This document shows, one piece after another, positions 10,902 through 23,000 of a stretch of DNA of 64,000 nucleotides; position 1 is the first letter of the stretch, and each line of letters opens with the position of its first letter. Below the pieces are notes generated by a model, which was not told where the DNA came from, ran no database searches, and saw nothing but the letters and a program-made list of their open reading frames with translations. The stretch comes from Okapia johnstoni. Taxonomy: Eukaryota; Chordata; Mammalia; Artiodactyla; Giraffidae. The stretch covers positions 35,804,001 to 35,868,000 of the forward strand of contig CM044320.1 in assembly GCA_024291935.2 (NCBI GenBank), read 5' to 3'. A program made the position numbers and the translations under genes.

Positions 10902-11290
10902 CTTCGCCAGACGCAGGCGCTGTAAACCCGCGAAGAGAAGCGCTCCGGCCTCAGGGCTCTGAGCTCCCGGAAGCTCCCGCCTACAAAACTCAGTCCTTCC
11001 GAGCCAGGGGCAGGGTGGGTGCGGGGACTCATCTGCCTCGCAACCCAGCACACAGGTGTCCCTCCTCAGGACCAGCCCAGCTGCAGCTGCTCTTCGGCCA
11101 CCCAGGTGTCATCGTGTCCCCGCCATCCACCCCTGCAGACAGGTGCAAGGAGGTAACCTTGCAGGCGAGCCAGAGTCAGATGCAGGAGATGCTAGGACAG
11201 ATGCGGGACCAAGGGGATCAATGGTGGAGAATGCTCGGCCCAGGTGAATTCTGTTCCCAGTCAGGGAATGTGGCCCAAGTCCCAGGGTCA
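10790..11290. promoter_or_regulatory. Small CpG island over OVCH1 exon 1
   Basis: CpG dinucleotides are dense, about twenty in 10,800-10,985, against a CpG-poor background. The stretch spans the OVCH1 start codon and its 5' side, so a promoter there is likely. A plus-strand open frame of 171 codons (10865-11380) runs through it, but resembles GC-driven open frame more than a protein. Confidence 0.55.
10802..10901 (-). CDS. OVCH1: OVCH1 exon 1: start codon and signal peptide
   Basis: It encodes 33 residues plus 1 nt. The first ATG (10901-10899) has A at -3 and G at +4. A second in-frame ATG at 10874-10872 begins MRALPRAG, followed by a run of seven Leu and AVHSLPSRG, a typical signal peptide (n-region Arg, Leu h-region, small residues before the likely cut). 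I prefer the first ATG on context, but either gives a secreted product. The exon ends CCGAG before the donor GTGAGC and lies in a small CpG island. The 5' UTR and true transcription start cannot be placed. An upstream in-frame ATG exists near 11,051, but the peptide before the preferred start looks like translated 5' UTR. Confidence 0.8.
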
Positions 11291-14129
11291 AGGAAGCTGG
11301 GCACCCATGCAGGACACAGGCAGGCTGACCCCGAAAGGAGGAAGACTCTTGGAAGTTTGAGTATTAAAGATCTCAACTAGCTTCTAAGAAGCTCGTTGAA
11401 GACCTTGACACTCCTGAGTTTTCAAAAGGACTGGATATTAAGGATCAGATTTCTGCCCTATTCCTTTTCTGGGTGTCAGTGTTATCAGCTTCAGTGGAAT
11501 GGACCAAAGCTGTAGGATCCAGCATTTAAGATTATTAAAATGAATTCACTGGCATGTCAGCATTTTTTCAATCAATATTATTTTCTAGTAAGTAATTTGT
11601 AATAAATTAGCTTGAGGTTGGGAAAGAAATAAAGCTAGAATTTGTAATTGATTTATAATTTATCAAAAAATGAGGACAAAGTTAAGTGAACACTATATAT
11701 ATATATTAACTAACCTAGACACCCAGGCCTAATTGTCTCACTTCTGTGTAAAATAGAAATAAAAGCTCCTTGAGGTAGAAGGGTAAACAAATTAGGGAGA
11801 CAAGTGGTAGACAGAAGGACAGGAAAACAGAGATGGTCACAGTGGGGGGAATGCAGGTACAGGGACAGGCAGGTGACAGCTAAGGGAAGAAGGAGCAGAA
11901 GGTGAACTGGGAATCTTGGGCAAAAAGCTCAAAGAATGGATTGACACCCAAACTTGAGATGTACCATCTCAAACCTGTTTGTTTCATGAAACTAAAAGGA
12001 GTTTCTGTGATCTTTGTATCTCAAATCTTAGACCACTGAAAAGCTCTAGAGCTGCACTATCCAATAGAGCAGACATTAGCCATATGTGGTTATTTAAATT
12101 AATATTGGCTAAAATAAAAATTGAGTTCCTCAGTCACACTAGCTACACTTTAAGTGCTCACCAGCCACCTGTAGCTAGTGGCTACCATATTGGACAGCAC
12201 AGACACAAAACACTGTCATCATCATATAGTTCTGTTGGACCGAATTGTTTTTGAGAGTAGCATCATTTTAAGCAAACACACCTTGGATGATGGTTTGAGT
12301 AGATGACTCCTGGGTTTTGAGCTTGAGTGTTGAGGGAACACCAGGAGGGGGCTTGGTAAGGTAAACAGCTCTTTCCTGAAGATGTACAACTACACCTGAG
12401 TTCTCCAGGGTAATCCAGGTAGTAGCCCTCAACATGCTTATCTCTGAGTTTTGCTTTTACTGTAGCAATCTCACAAGTATTATCATAACCATTTTTGGCC
12501 TCAGGGACTCACTACTCTCCAAAAAAGCTCAAATCCTCCAAATGGACCCAAACTCCTCCCTTTTCCCTTAGCAAGATGGGTCACAGTAAAGCTACTACAA
12601 AGCTCTTACAAAATGAGAGAGAAGGAAAGAAAAAATGCAAGTTGGACCCACAATGTTCAAGTTCATGGCTAACTTTCTCATGAAGCTCAGAAACCGTGTC
12701 CCCTTGCAGTCTTGTACATGTGGTACACACACAGCTTTGCAGGATCATTAGTGTTTTGTTTCAGACCTGAAGTCTCCATGGGTTTGGACATCATTTCCTG
12801 TTACAGCATAGCTCCCTTTGTTTCCAGAGTTCAAACTCCCAGCCTTAAATGAGACCTTGTCCTTCTAATACAGAGGATTGTTCCCTTACAGCCCTAAAAA
12901 AATAATGCTTTTCCATTAAATAGAAAAAGAGTCATTCTCTTGTGAATTGCATACATATCAAAAGCCAAGTCATTAGTTTCAGATATAAATTTGCTAGTAA
13001 GATGATGGTTTAAATATAAATTGAGTTAGTGGTGATGCTGAAATGGAAGTATTCTCTTATTTAAAGAAAAACCACAAAACTATAGAAAAGGAAAGGATGT
13101 CAAGCAGAGTGAGCTGGACTATCCCAAAGTGGATTGAGAAACCTGCCTTGAATTTGAACATAATTTCATTAGGGCAGCATAATAGTGATCTGCTATTGGA
13201 GGCCTTCCAGGATGCTTGATGGATGCCCCAATTCTAAGGATAGTTGAAAAATTAGGAGTGTTAGGAGACTAACCCAGGAGCAACAAGTAAACCATGGGTA
13301 CATAATGTTTTGCTTAAAAAATAAGTTTTTCCATCCCCAGTAAAACACTGGTCCAAACTCTAGAACCCTCTCCCAAGTCCCACAAGGCATAGGAATGGGC
13401 AGGAAAGTGATCATTGGTGACAATAGAAACAGCTATTTCCTTTGAATTTGTTGCAGGGACAGATTTCACTAGGATGCAGACAGAATGTGAAGGACGGAGA
13501 TAGAATGAGTGGAGACAATTTATTCTGATAGTTTGGCTGTGAAGGACATAAAGAGATGTGGTAGTAGCTAGAGATGAAAAGGAATAAAGGAAAGGTTTTT
13601 TTCAAGTGATCTTCATGGTGGCTACCAGTATCTGTGTTTTAAAATAGAACTGAACTGACAAAGAGCCAGTGAAAGGAAGAAGTTAAAGAAGAAAAAGAAA
13701 GAGGTTCAAGAATGAAGTTCTACAACTTCAGGGCCCAAGATCCTCTTTTTCCATTGTAGCAACAGGAGAGAGGGGAGAATTAGATGCAGGTAAGTTTGCA
13801 GACAGAGTGCAGGATACTGAGGAAGTACCTGTTTTCTACTTTGTATTTACACCATCAAGAAAGAGGTGAAATCATCTCCTCAGTAAGATGAGGGGAGGGT
13901 ATCTGGAATGGGTAAGTACTGAAGTGGTCATTGTGCGGCATGAAAAGGACAGCAGGCACAATGCACACAGAACAATGCGATGAATGAATGAACGATGGGG
14001 GAAAGGAAGAAAGATGGTATTTTTTATTTTAAAAGTGGGCACCTAATGGTGACATAAATTTCAGTGGGTACTAACCACAGACCACTTGAGAGACAAGACT
14101 TAATTATTTTCATCATATTTTATATAAAA
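10902..14129. other. Intergenic stretch between OVCH1 start and the possible TMTC1 3' UTR
   Basis: Apart from the CpG island on its left and one hAT-type MITE near 12,045-12,245, I see no exon-like sequence. There is a short (TA)n at about 11,693-11,706 and a TGAA-type run near 13,979-13,992. Confidence 0.5.
12040..12245 (+). mobile_element. hAT-type nonautonomous DNA transposon (MITE)
   Basis: It has GCACTATCCAATAGAGC at the left, CTAGTGGCTACCATATTGGACAG near the right and TATAGTTCTGTTGGAC at the end. The internal stretch is AT-rich, with TTAAGTGCTCACCAGCCAC. It matches a common mammalian hAT-Charlie-derived family; a diverged second copy lies near 22,415-22,625. Confidence 0.6.
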
Positions 14130-14146
14130 TATACATTTACATAAAT

Positions 14147-14152
14147 TTTATT
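14147..14152 (-). promoter_or_regulatory. Candidate distal poly(A) signal AATAAA
   Basis: AATAAA on the minus strand is followed by AT-rich sequence toward 14,100. It would suit TMTC1 if its 3' UTR extends this far. Such hexamers are common in AT-rich DNA. Confidence 0.22.
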
Positions 14153-14461
14153 TTGGAAAGACCTAGGCAAAGAGTACATAATCAGACTTAAATGGGAGAA
14201 ATCCTTTATGGGAGATATATTTCTAACTGGCGCAGCAAAAGTAACAAAAATGTACATTTTTTTACAACTGATCAAAGCAATCTGAAAAACATGGTACGAG
14301 TATTTCCATCTAACAAAACGAAGGATGGTGAGTCACAGCAAGTCGGCTGATTTCCACATTATAAAAGCAGGCCATGGTTTCTACAGATACTGTAATGCCT
14401 TTGGAGGAAATTTAGAAGTATTTTTTTTCCCCAGAAACACAAAAAAATCGCTAATTTTTAC

Positions 14462-14642
14462 GTGTGAAAGTGTTAGTCACTCAGTCGTGTCCAACTCTTT
14501 GTGATCCCATGGACTGTAGCCCTCCAGGCTCCTCTGTGCATGGAATTCTGCAGGCAAGAATACTGGAGTAGGTTGCCATTTCCTTTTCCAGGGGATCCTC
14601 CTGACCCAGGGATGATCCCCTGGAGAAGGGAATGGAAACTGC
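14462..14642 (-). mobile_element. Bov-tA/Art2-type SINE, 5'-truncated
   Basis: In plus view it begins with the complement of the SINE 3' end (GTGAAAGTGTTAGTCACTCAG), continues CCCATGGACTGTAGCC and ends near GATCCCCTGGAGAAGGG. It lies inside the stretch proposed as TMTC1 3' UTR. Confidence 0.8.
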
Positions 14643-16179
14643 AAAATAGGAGTGTTTACCTCTGTCACATTAAAGTATATGGGCAGTTCAGTCACTTTTA
14701 GGGTTCTGTGTTTTGCTGCAATAATTATCTTAAGAATTTCTAAAACTAAGAGCTACACTCAACAGTTACCTCTTCGGAGGCAGTGGGCTTTCCATTTGGC
14801 TTCAGGGGACTCACAGAGCTTGGTAGGTCCATAGAATTAGCCACTCCTTTAATGTACGATAAACGTGACTGAGACAATTGGTAACTGGTCCCGGGTAAGG
14901 CAACTCCTTTGTGGCAGAGCAGGACTAGATTCCAGATCTCCAGATTCTTGGACTGGGTCTCCCCTCCTATGGAGCAGCAAGACGACCCCAAAAGGACATT
15001 ATGCACATTTGTATTACTTGTATCCACAGTGATGCAAATACACACCATGTGCACCACTGAGAATGGTAAAAAATGTCCTGGATTTCTGGACATGGAGAGC
15101 TCTTTTTAGTTTGTGGCAAATGTTGATCTAAACTTACAAACTAATAATGACCCCATATTGTGATGATGCTAATTTTACCAGTTATGTGCCCTAAAGGTTT
15201 TTATGGAAAGAATCCTTGGTGATAAAATTAGAACATTGTTATATGAGCCAATTGATAGATACCGATTCTGTTGTGACATTATATTTTACTGATAATAAAT
15301 CATAGCTTGATTGAAGTTATTTCATTTCTTTTAAGTTATATGGCTACTAAAAGACAAAAATAAGGGAGTGCTATTTTTGTAAGGATCGCTCAACATACTT
15401 TTCATGTCAGAAACTTTAAGAATAATCATAAAAAGTTATATTTCCCTACATTTTTGGCATTGTAAGTTTTTATCTTATTCAATTGTAGCCTAAACATAAG
15501 ATTTGACAGGTTTTTTTTTCTTTACTCTTTTAAAAATGTCAAAAGATACCATTTAGATAGTTGTTTTTGTTGTTATTAATGGGAAATACCAACATATACT
15601 TTTGTCAAAGTAAATGTGATTTGGAAACTAGGAAAAAATTAAAATAAACAAATGCCTATAATGACATTTGCTTTGAGTGCTGTTACTATAACCTATACAT
15701 TTATTGATCTAAGGTACGAATCTATCACAAATCCGAGAAAAATATTTTAAAAACTTATTGTAATGAGTACAATTAAGAAATAATTAACAAAATTGACATG
15801 TGTAACTTAAAAAAAGAGATACAGGTGTAGGCATAAACTTATGTCATGGACCCTTCTATGGGTCATAACAAAACATGAGTTTTATATACTAGGCTCCTCG
15901 TCTGGTACATGAAAAGAGCAGGGCCATTCTCCATCTGCGAACCAAGCGTTCTGTAAATATAAGATCAAATTATAGTCCCGTTGCCGCAAATGCAAAACCA
16001 CCTCAGCCAACCCACCTGTTTGTCAATCTTGGCATGGCAGCTTCAGCTAACCAGTTGTGCTGTTAAGTCATTCTTTGAAATCCTTAGCTCACTTTAGTCT
16101 AAATTTGAAAGTGAAAATTGTAAAAGATTGTAAACATCTCCTGGTAAAAGTCATAAACTCTTATTAAAGGTGTTAGCCT

Positions 16180-16330
16180 GCAGTGGTTCTCCTGCCTGGC
16201 TGCATATTAGAATCTTAACCTGAGCGGCCGAGGCCCAGTGATTCCCAAAGTGCGCACGCAGGTTATTTTCAAGTCCGCCAGGGCCTAGAGCACCTGTGTG
16301 TGAGGGGCGAGATCTCAGCTGTCAGCTGAA
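16180..16330 (+). mobile_element. MER5-like hAT fragment
   Basis: CAGTGGTTCTC at the left is followed by GGCTGCATATTAGAATC, a typical MER5-type start, and by diverged interior sequence. It is a short, old fragment. Confidence 0.45.
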
Positions 16331-17459
16331 TGTGGCGTTTCAATTTGAGGCGCTTGGAAGGTTTGAAAGAAACAGTATGAAACCCACATTTGCTTTTTAT
16401 TCCTCCTCACATTAGTTTTTTCAGTTGGTTTGTGTGGAAAGCTTTGGATTTTTCTCATTTAGCCTTGTTGAAAAGCAGCTGCACAACCACTGCAAACTTC
16501 TGCACCGAATGAGGTCCTACGTGTTAGGCACGTCAGACTCCTACCCTGGGGGCTGTGCAGTACTGTGGGGAGCTGGAATCCGAGTGCTGACAATCCTCTT
16601 TGTTTTGTGATGGGCTTTAAAATAAACAGACCTAAAAGAATACATCTCAGGAGTACCTAAAATAAAATCTCCTTTTCTTCAAGGTCTTTGAATCTTTGGT
16701 TTAGTTCACTATAGTTAATCAATGAACCATATTTCATGAATACCATTAACAGGTTGAAAACATCTGAGTCACCTTTAAAATCCTGAATAATTCTTAAGGT
16801 TAACATAAGCTTGTAAAGCCATTCTCGTGGCTTCTATGTCAAAGGGCATGTGGAAGGACTGCCACTTATTGGAGAATTTGAAGGCAAGGAGAACTGGTTC
16901 TAGGCAGGACAGAAGGACAAGTTAGATAGACTGAATCAACTCCAGCCTTGTTATCAGTTACGTTCTCTCCTGTCTTGAGCAAAATAGAATTGTAGGACTG
17001 TTCGTTCAAAAATTACTAAGAATTTCAAGCAGAGCATCCAACCAAGCACAAGGTGCATCTGAGTGCGAGACCCTGAGGCCTGCAGAGACTGCCTGTCCAC
17101 GAAGCTGGCTCTGCAATTCCATCTTGGAAAGAGGCTACGAACTCATAGCCAAGCCTGCTTTTGTTAAAGGAACCTGGATGAACTCCATGACTAGCCAGGG
17201 CACCCCATTCTTATTTTGATAAGGATGAGTTCCACATAATATTTCATGTTACAAGAGCAAATAAAAATAGTTATAAAATACACTTAATATCTTTGAAAAA
17301 TAATGTGTGATTTACTTTCTTATAGGTACCATGCAACTATGAAAACTATTTCATTGGCCACATCTAAGTGAAAGTATTAATTCAGGACAGAAATACCTGA
17401 TCCAACAAAAAGTGCTTACTTCTAATGTTCAAAGAGATGCCACTGTGTGCAGACAGAAT

Positions 17460-17600
17460 GAGACAGAGTGACAGAGTGAGCAAGACAAAGAGAGGGAGAG
17501 AGAGAGATGGAAGGGGTTGGTGGGGGGAGAGGCGAAGGGAAAGGGGAGAGAGGGAGAGACAAGAGACAGAAAACAGAGACAGAAGGGGAGAGAGAAAAGC
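17460..17600 (+). repeat. GA-rich low-complexity tract
   Basis: AGAGAGA, GGAGAG and GACAGA runs account for the overlapping opposite-strand open frames here, which are compositional artefacts. Confidence 0.85.
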
Positions 17601-19895
17601 ATCCAAAAGAAGGCAGAAAAAGTTTCCTGAAGGCCACGTGACCCTTTTCTCTCAGAAACTTTTAGGCTGTAATAGCCACTACAATTCCAACAAATGTACT
17701 CTAGCATCTTTAGCAGCCCTTCAGATAAGGCATAATTGCTTTTCAAAATTTGGGGCTTGATCTTTTCCATTAACTTTCTAAGTATAAATTTTTGTTACTG
17801 ATTATTCTAAAAAGTTTGTAATTAAAGTACTAGATATTGTTTTTAGCTAGGGTTCCATGTTTTTCATTTTGGGGGTGGAGTAGTTATTTTATAATAGATA
17901 TTATAGCACATTTCTTGACCCTAGGACTATAGAAGTATAATTTGGGGGACTAAAAATATTTGAAATGAAATTTTAGATACATTTATGATCTATAACATTA
18001 AAGACTATTAGAAACAGAAGATCATTGTTGTAATATATACATTATTGGATTACTGATACACACAAACATATATGCTAATTTAAATTCCATAATCCTTTGT
18101 ATTTAAAATATTCCTGGCATCATCCCTTTCCAAAGAAATTTTTTTTCCTTTTACCTATATTTACCTTGACAAAAAGTAATAACAACAACATAGAGGCAGT
18201 GCTTTCTGCTGCTGGGGTTGAAAAGAAGCAGGTTTCTTGCTCGGGCTGGAGCATGTGACACACATGTGCCTCAAGCTGCTAAATGTGTATGACATCTGGC
18301 TTAGCACTGGGGACAGCACTAGCCAGAGTAGATTTTGTTTTTGTTTTTTTTTAAGTTTATGATGAAAACCAAATTAGAATCACATATTCCAATTTCTTCA
18401 ACTCCAAAATATATTACCCACCCAAACACGGATGGCTGATTCCTAATTTCTTTAACTTTAGCAAGTGAATAATCAATACAAAAATTTTGAGGGACTGTTG
18501 AAATTTAATTACTTTGTAGTTTAGATTTATAATTTTTGTACAATTAGTTGTAAAAGCTGCTACTAAAACCACTATGTACAGAGAAAAATGTGTGCATATA
18601 TTAAATATTTTATAAGTTATGAAATAAATAACACTAAAAGACAAATGTCAAATTGTAAGTTCAACTTTGCCATCCATACCTTTAAAATATAAATATATAT
18701 ATTTTAAAATTATGAATTTAGATTTTCTTTCCTAGATTTTTTTGAGCATTTTCCATGAAATCTCCAAAATTCCAAACACAGAACCAAGAACTGTGGTTCT
18801 ATCATTCATGTTCTAAGCACAGAATTCTCATTAAGCCTAGGAAGATCAATCAATAGAGCTTCTTTATACCCATTTAGAATCTATGAAGATTTCTGTAATA
18901 TACTGTAAATATTCCTCAATGGTTAAATATATTTTCAAAAAATAATAATCTCTGAAAGTTAAGATAATAAAGTAGAACATTTCTCTCAATTAACATCTTT
19001 AATATTTCTCATGTAGAATATACTATTTTTTTCTCCACCAAAATAACAATATATTTGGAGGCAGAAACATTTATGATTTTTAAAAGCACTTATGAAATCT
19101 TAGAGCAGAACCACTACTCCAATAATACTTGTAATAAAATTAAAATAATTTAAAACATTTCCATAAACAATCAGGGGTACTGAGATCCTTGATTTTCCCA
19201 TAGGAATATGAATACCCATACACAATTTCAGAAACTTCCTTATTGATATATTAGGCAATGGGAAAACAGCTTGTATCAGAGTGGAATTTAATTTACTTCT
19301 CAATAGGGCTCTAGCAATATCCTCAAAAGAATATAAGATAAAGCTGACTTAACAACAGCCTCTTTCCCCATATATTCCAGAAGGTTTTACAAAAACTGGG
19401 AGATACTCATTTCTAGTTCCAGAGAATTAAATGAGCTACCTCTTGGAAGAATTTCCCAAATGGTTTATCCCAGAGGATTTATCCTCTCTGAAATATCTCC
19501 TCTCATAAAGAAGAGATGCCATGCCTTCATAGCATTTCAAGCCTCTATTTCTGGGAGGCTACACCAAGAAATGGAATTAGATTTCCAGGTTGAAAAAGCA
19601 GACACATATATGAAAGGAAATCTAGAATTAAAGCAAGAAAAAATTCTGTAAAAGTGTGCTGTTTTCTTCCATCTCAGGTCTCCTAGCCCCTGCTTGCTCT
19701 TTTTGTCTTCTTTCATGGAAATGCAAGTCCCCAGCACAGGGTTACCAGCAGGTGTCCCAAAATGTGTCACCCTGAACTTGGAGTGAGAGGAAAATGCCAT
19801 TGGTTATGCCACAACTGATGTGAAAGCAAAGCTTCCATCACTTCTTCCTCTTCCAAAGACACCAGCACTGTCCCTTGAGACTGGATCAAATGCTG

Positions 19896-20036
19896 CTACG
19901 TTTGACTCTTTTCTTGAACTTCCTGTAATCTTTTCTCAAGGCGATCCAATTTGGCGAGATTTTCCTGCAGTAGTTTGCTGTCTGGAACCAGCTGTAAGGC
20001 TCTTTCATAATAAGTTCTTGCAGACACGTAGTTTCC
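19896..20036 (-). CDS. TMTC1: TMTC1 last coding exon and stop codon
   Basis: It has 141 nt, 46 codons plus TAG (19898-19896). The acceptor is TTTTTCTCTGCAG. The peptide is [19 protein letters not shown], then a charged helical tail with [18 protein letters not shown]. It has the expected C-terminus of TMTC1. The 3' UTR continues leftward from 19,895. Confidence 0.92.
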   Translation of the reverse strand, partial: GNYVSARTYYERALQLVPDSKLLQENLAKLDRLEKRLQEVQEKSQT

Positions 20037-23000
20037 CTGCAGAGAAAAAGAAAAGGGAAAATTATATTCTGATCCATCAGAATGCTTGCTTGAAGAATGA
20101 GGAGACTAAGAAACAGACCTTCTGGCCCATTTTAACATTAATGTCCTCATAAGGAGACCCTGTCTGCTTGTGTAATTTCATCCTTATCTGTTGGTGCTCT
20201 TGGAGAATCCATTTGTTTAAGTACCAGACCAGATGGAGAATGTGAAAGATAAGGGTTATGCCATAAGGTTAAATGGCAGGAAAACAGATTTTCAATTCTA
20301 TTAATACAGTGTATAAAGCTATCATCTCATAGTGTTCTCATAGGGTTAACACTATTCCTTTGTAATCAAACGAAACCAAAGCACTAGAAATTCATAATTA
20401 GAGGGAAGGGAAGAGAGAGAAGGTTGAGTCAGGGGAGATGGGTTTGTGTGTGTGTGTGTGAGAGAGAGAGAAATATTTTTGAAATTGCAAGAGTAACGAT
20501 TAAAAAGTAGATAGTTTAGGAATCTATTATACCTACTTAGTAACAGGAAATATTTTAATCTTCACCTTAAAACATAAAACCAACTTTTTTGCTTAAAACA
20601 GGCTTTAGTGAAAGTAAATATGTTTTTATAAAATGAAGAGAATTGATAATAAATAATATGGAGTCAAAGTTATCCCATACTCAAGGGGTGTGACCATATA
20701 TGTCTGCTGGATACTCTAAAGGCAGGAGGGAAGGCATATTGCTCCAGATCTGTTAAAGACCCCTGTCTCCACCCTCTATTGGTCCCCATCTGTTTTGTTT
20801 TTGAATAAATTAAATATTTCAGTTTAACTGGCAACCACACATGCCTGGTCCCAGAAGGTCCCTAACAACAAGTCAGAATTATTAACTTTTTTTCCAGATT
20901 CTTTTCTGCCACTAAATGTATTCCTTTTGTATGGTTGACTCTCTTTAAGATCTGTGTGCTGCCAAGTCTTAGCACTAAGATCGGTAGAGATCTTTTCATT
21001 CTAAAAAACCATGAATTTGTTCTATTGATGCTTTTGAACTGTGGTGTTGGAGAAGACTCTTGAGAGTCCCTTGGACTGTAAGGAGATCCAACCAGTCCAT
21101 CCTAAAGGAGATCAGTCCCGGGTGTTCATTGGAAGGACTGATGTTGAAGCTGAAACTGCAATACTTTGGCCACCTCATGCGAAGAGCTGACTCATTGGAA
21201 AAGACCCTGATGCTGGGAAAGATTGAGGACAGGAGGAGAAGGGGACAACAGAGGATGAGATGGCTAGATGGCATCACTGACTCGATGGACATGGGTTTGG
21301 GTGGACTCAGGGAGTTGGTGATGGACAGGCAGACCTGGCGTGCTGCGGTTCATGGGGTCGCAAAGAGTTGGACATGACTGAGCGACTGAACCGAACTGAT
21401 TCTCAGTTACAGCTCCATGGGGATAAAGATCAGTTACTCTCTAAATTTTCATTACAACTTAAAATAGTATCTCTTAGAGTAAAAGTACTATGTAGCAATA
21501 ACAACCAATATTTATTGAATGCTTAAATGAACTACCTCCCGAGTGTCAGGACCTTAGACACCTGCCTGCCATATAATGAGCACTCAATCTGATGTTATCA
21601 TTACTGTTATTATTAAATGACTGTGTGTATGTGTGTTAACTTGCTTCAGTCGTGTCTGACTCTTTGCATCTCTAAGGACTGTAGCCTGCCAGTCTCCTCC
21701 GTCCATGGGATTTTCCAGGTAAGAATACTGGAGTGGGTTGCCAAGCCCTCCTCCAGGGGATCTTCCCAACCCAGGGATCGAAGCTGTATCTCTTATGTCT
21801 CCTGCATTGGCAGTCAAGTTCTCCACCACTAGTGCTACCTGGGAAGCCCATTAAATGACTATTTGTGTGTGAATGAGTAAACACTATTTCTTATGATATT
21901 CACTTGTCATATTGGTGAAAAGGAGAGTAAAAATCATAGAATACTGAAAGTATTTCAGACTATTAACACTGATTCTGATAAGAGGCTAAACAGAATTCTG
22001 AACAAATAAGAACCTGGATTTAGCTACATGAGTATTTTTTAAAATTCAAGTATTTAGTCTTCAGATTGTCTCTTGACGTTTCTTAAGCATAGCACACATA
22101 TGCAGACAACTGAACATCGGTGGCTCTCAGATTGCTCTCAAACTGTGTTCTTACTGTGGTTGATTTTGAAATTGTCTACCCAAGAGGTTTCTCTGAATTT
22201 AGGCCTCAGCCTGGTACCAGGCATTGCCATCTCGGATCACCAGCTTTCCCTGTCTTTTCAACAAAATCTAGTCATAGAGTTATTTTCTCTCCCTCAAATT
22301 GCTCTTTTCTTAATGAAACTGGAAGCCTTTTTTTTTTTTTTTTTTACGTTATATCCCTTAATTCAATGTCCCCAGTTTTTAGATGCTAGGTGGGGAATTT
22401 GAATCATCCAATTTCTAGAACTGTGCTAGCCATTATGAAGGCCACTAGTCCTATGTGTCTATTTAAATTTAAGTTGATGATGATTAATAAAGAATTGAGT
22501 TGCTCACTTGCACCAACCACATTTTAAGTGCTCAACAGCCACAATGGGCTAGTGGCTACTGCCTTGGACGGTATATACATGGAACATTTCCATTATTGAA
22601 GAAAGTTCTATTAGCCAGTTCCATCCTAGAAAATGCACTAGTGTCATAAGGCAGAATTGAAAATAGTACTTGTTGATATGGCCCAGTTGATGCAACTCTG
22701 ATTCAGTTCAGTTGCTCAGTCATGTCCGACTCTATGCGAACCCATGGACTGCAACAAGCCAGGGCTCCCTGTCCATCACCAATTCCCAGAGCTTATTCAA
22801 ACTCATGGCCATCGAGTTGGTGATATCATCCAACCATCTCATCCTCTGTCGTCCCCTTCTCCTCCTGCCTTCAATCTTTCCCAGCATCAGGGTCTTTTCA
22901 AATGAGTCAGTTCTTTGCATAAGGTGGCCAAAGTATTGGAGCTTCAGCTTCAGCATCAGTCCTTCCAGTGAATATTCAGGACTGATTTCCTTTAGGATTG

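Larger units (their letters stand above)
14130..19895 (-). other. TMTC1: Possible TMTC1 3' UTR (extent inferred)
   Basis: From the TMTC1 stop leftward the sequence is AT-rich, has no convincing exon and is notably poor in young repeats apart from one SINE near 14,465-14,640 and a GA-rich tract at 17,460-17,600. Minus-strand AATAAA hexamers occur at 16401-16396 and 14152-14147. The latter sits in a strongly AT-rich stretch and could mark the distal cleavage site. That TMTC1 has a multi-kilobase 3' UTR is from memory; the boundary is inference. Confidence 0.3.

Noticed and set aside
10865..11380. 171-codon plus-strand open frame at the CpG island
   Set aside because: GC-rich context favours long chance frames, no domain is recognisable, and it runs antisense through OVCH1 exon 1.
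17425..17770. Overlapping 110-codon frames on both strands
   Set aside because: They are driven by the GA-rich low-complexity tract (Arg/Glu on one strand, Ser/Leu on the other).
22327..22345. Long T run within a 109-codon plus-strand frame
   Set aside because: A homopolymer tract; the Phe run in the frame is an artefact.
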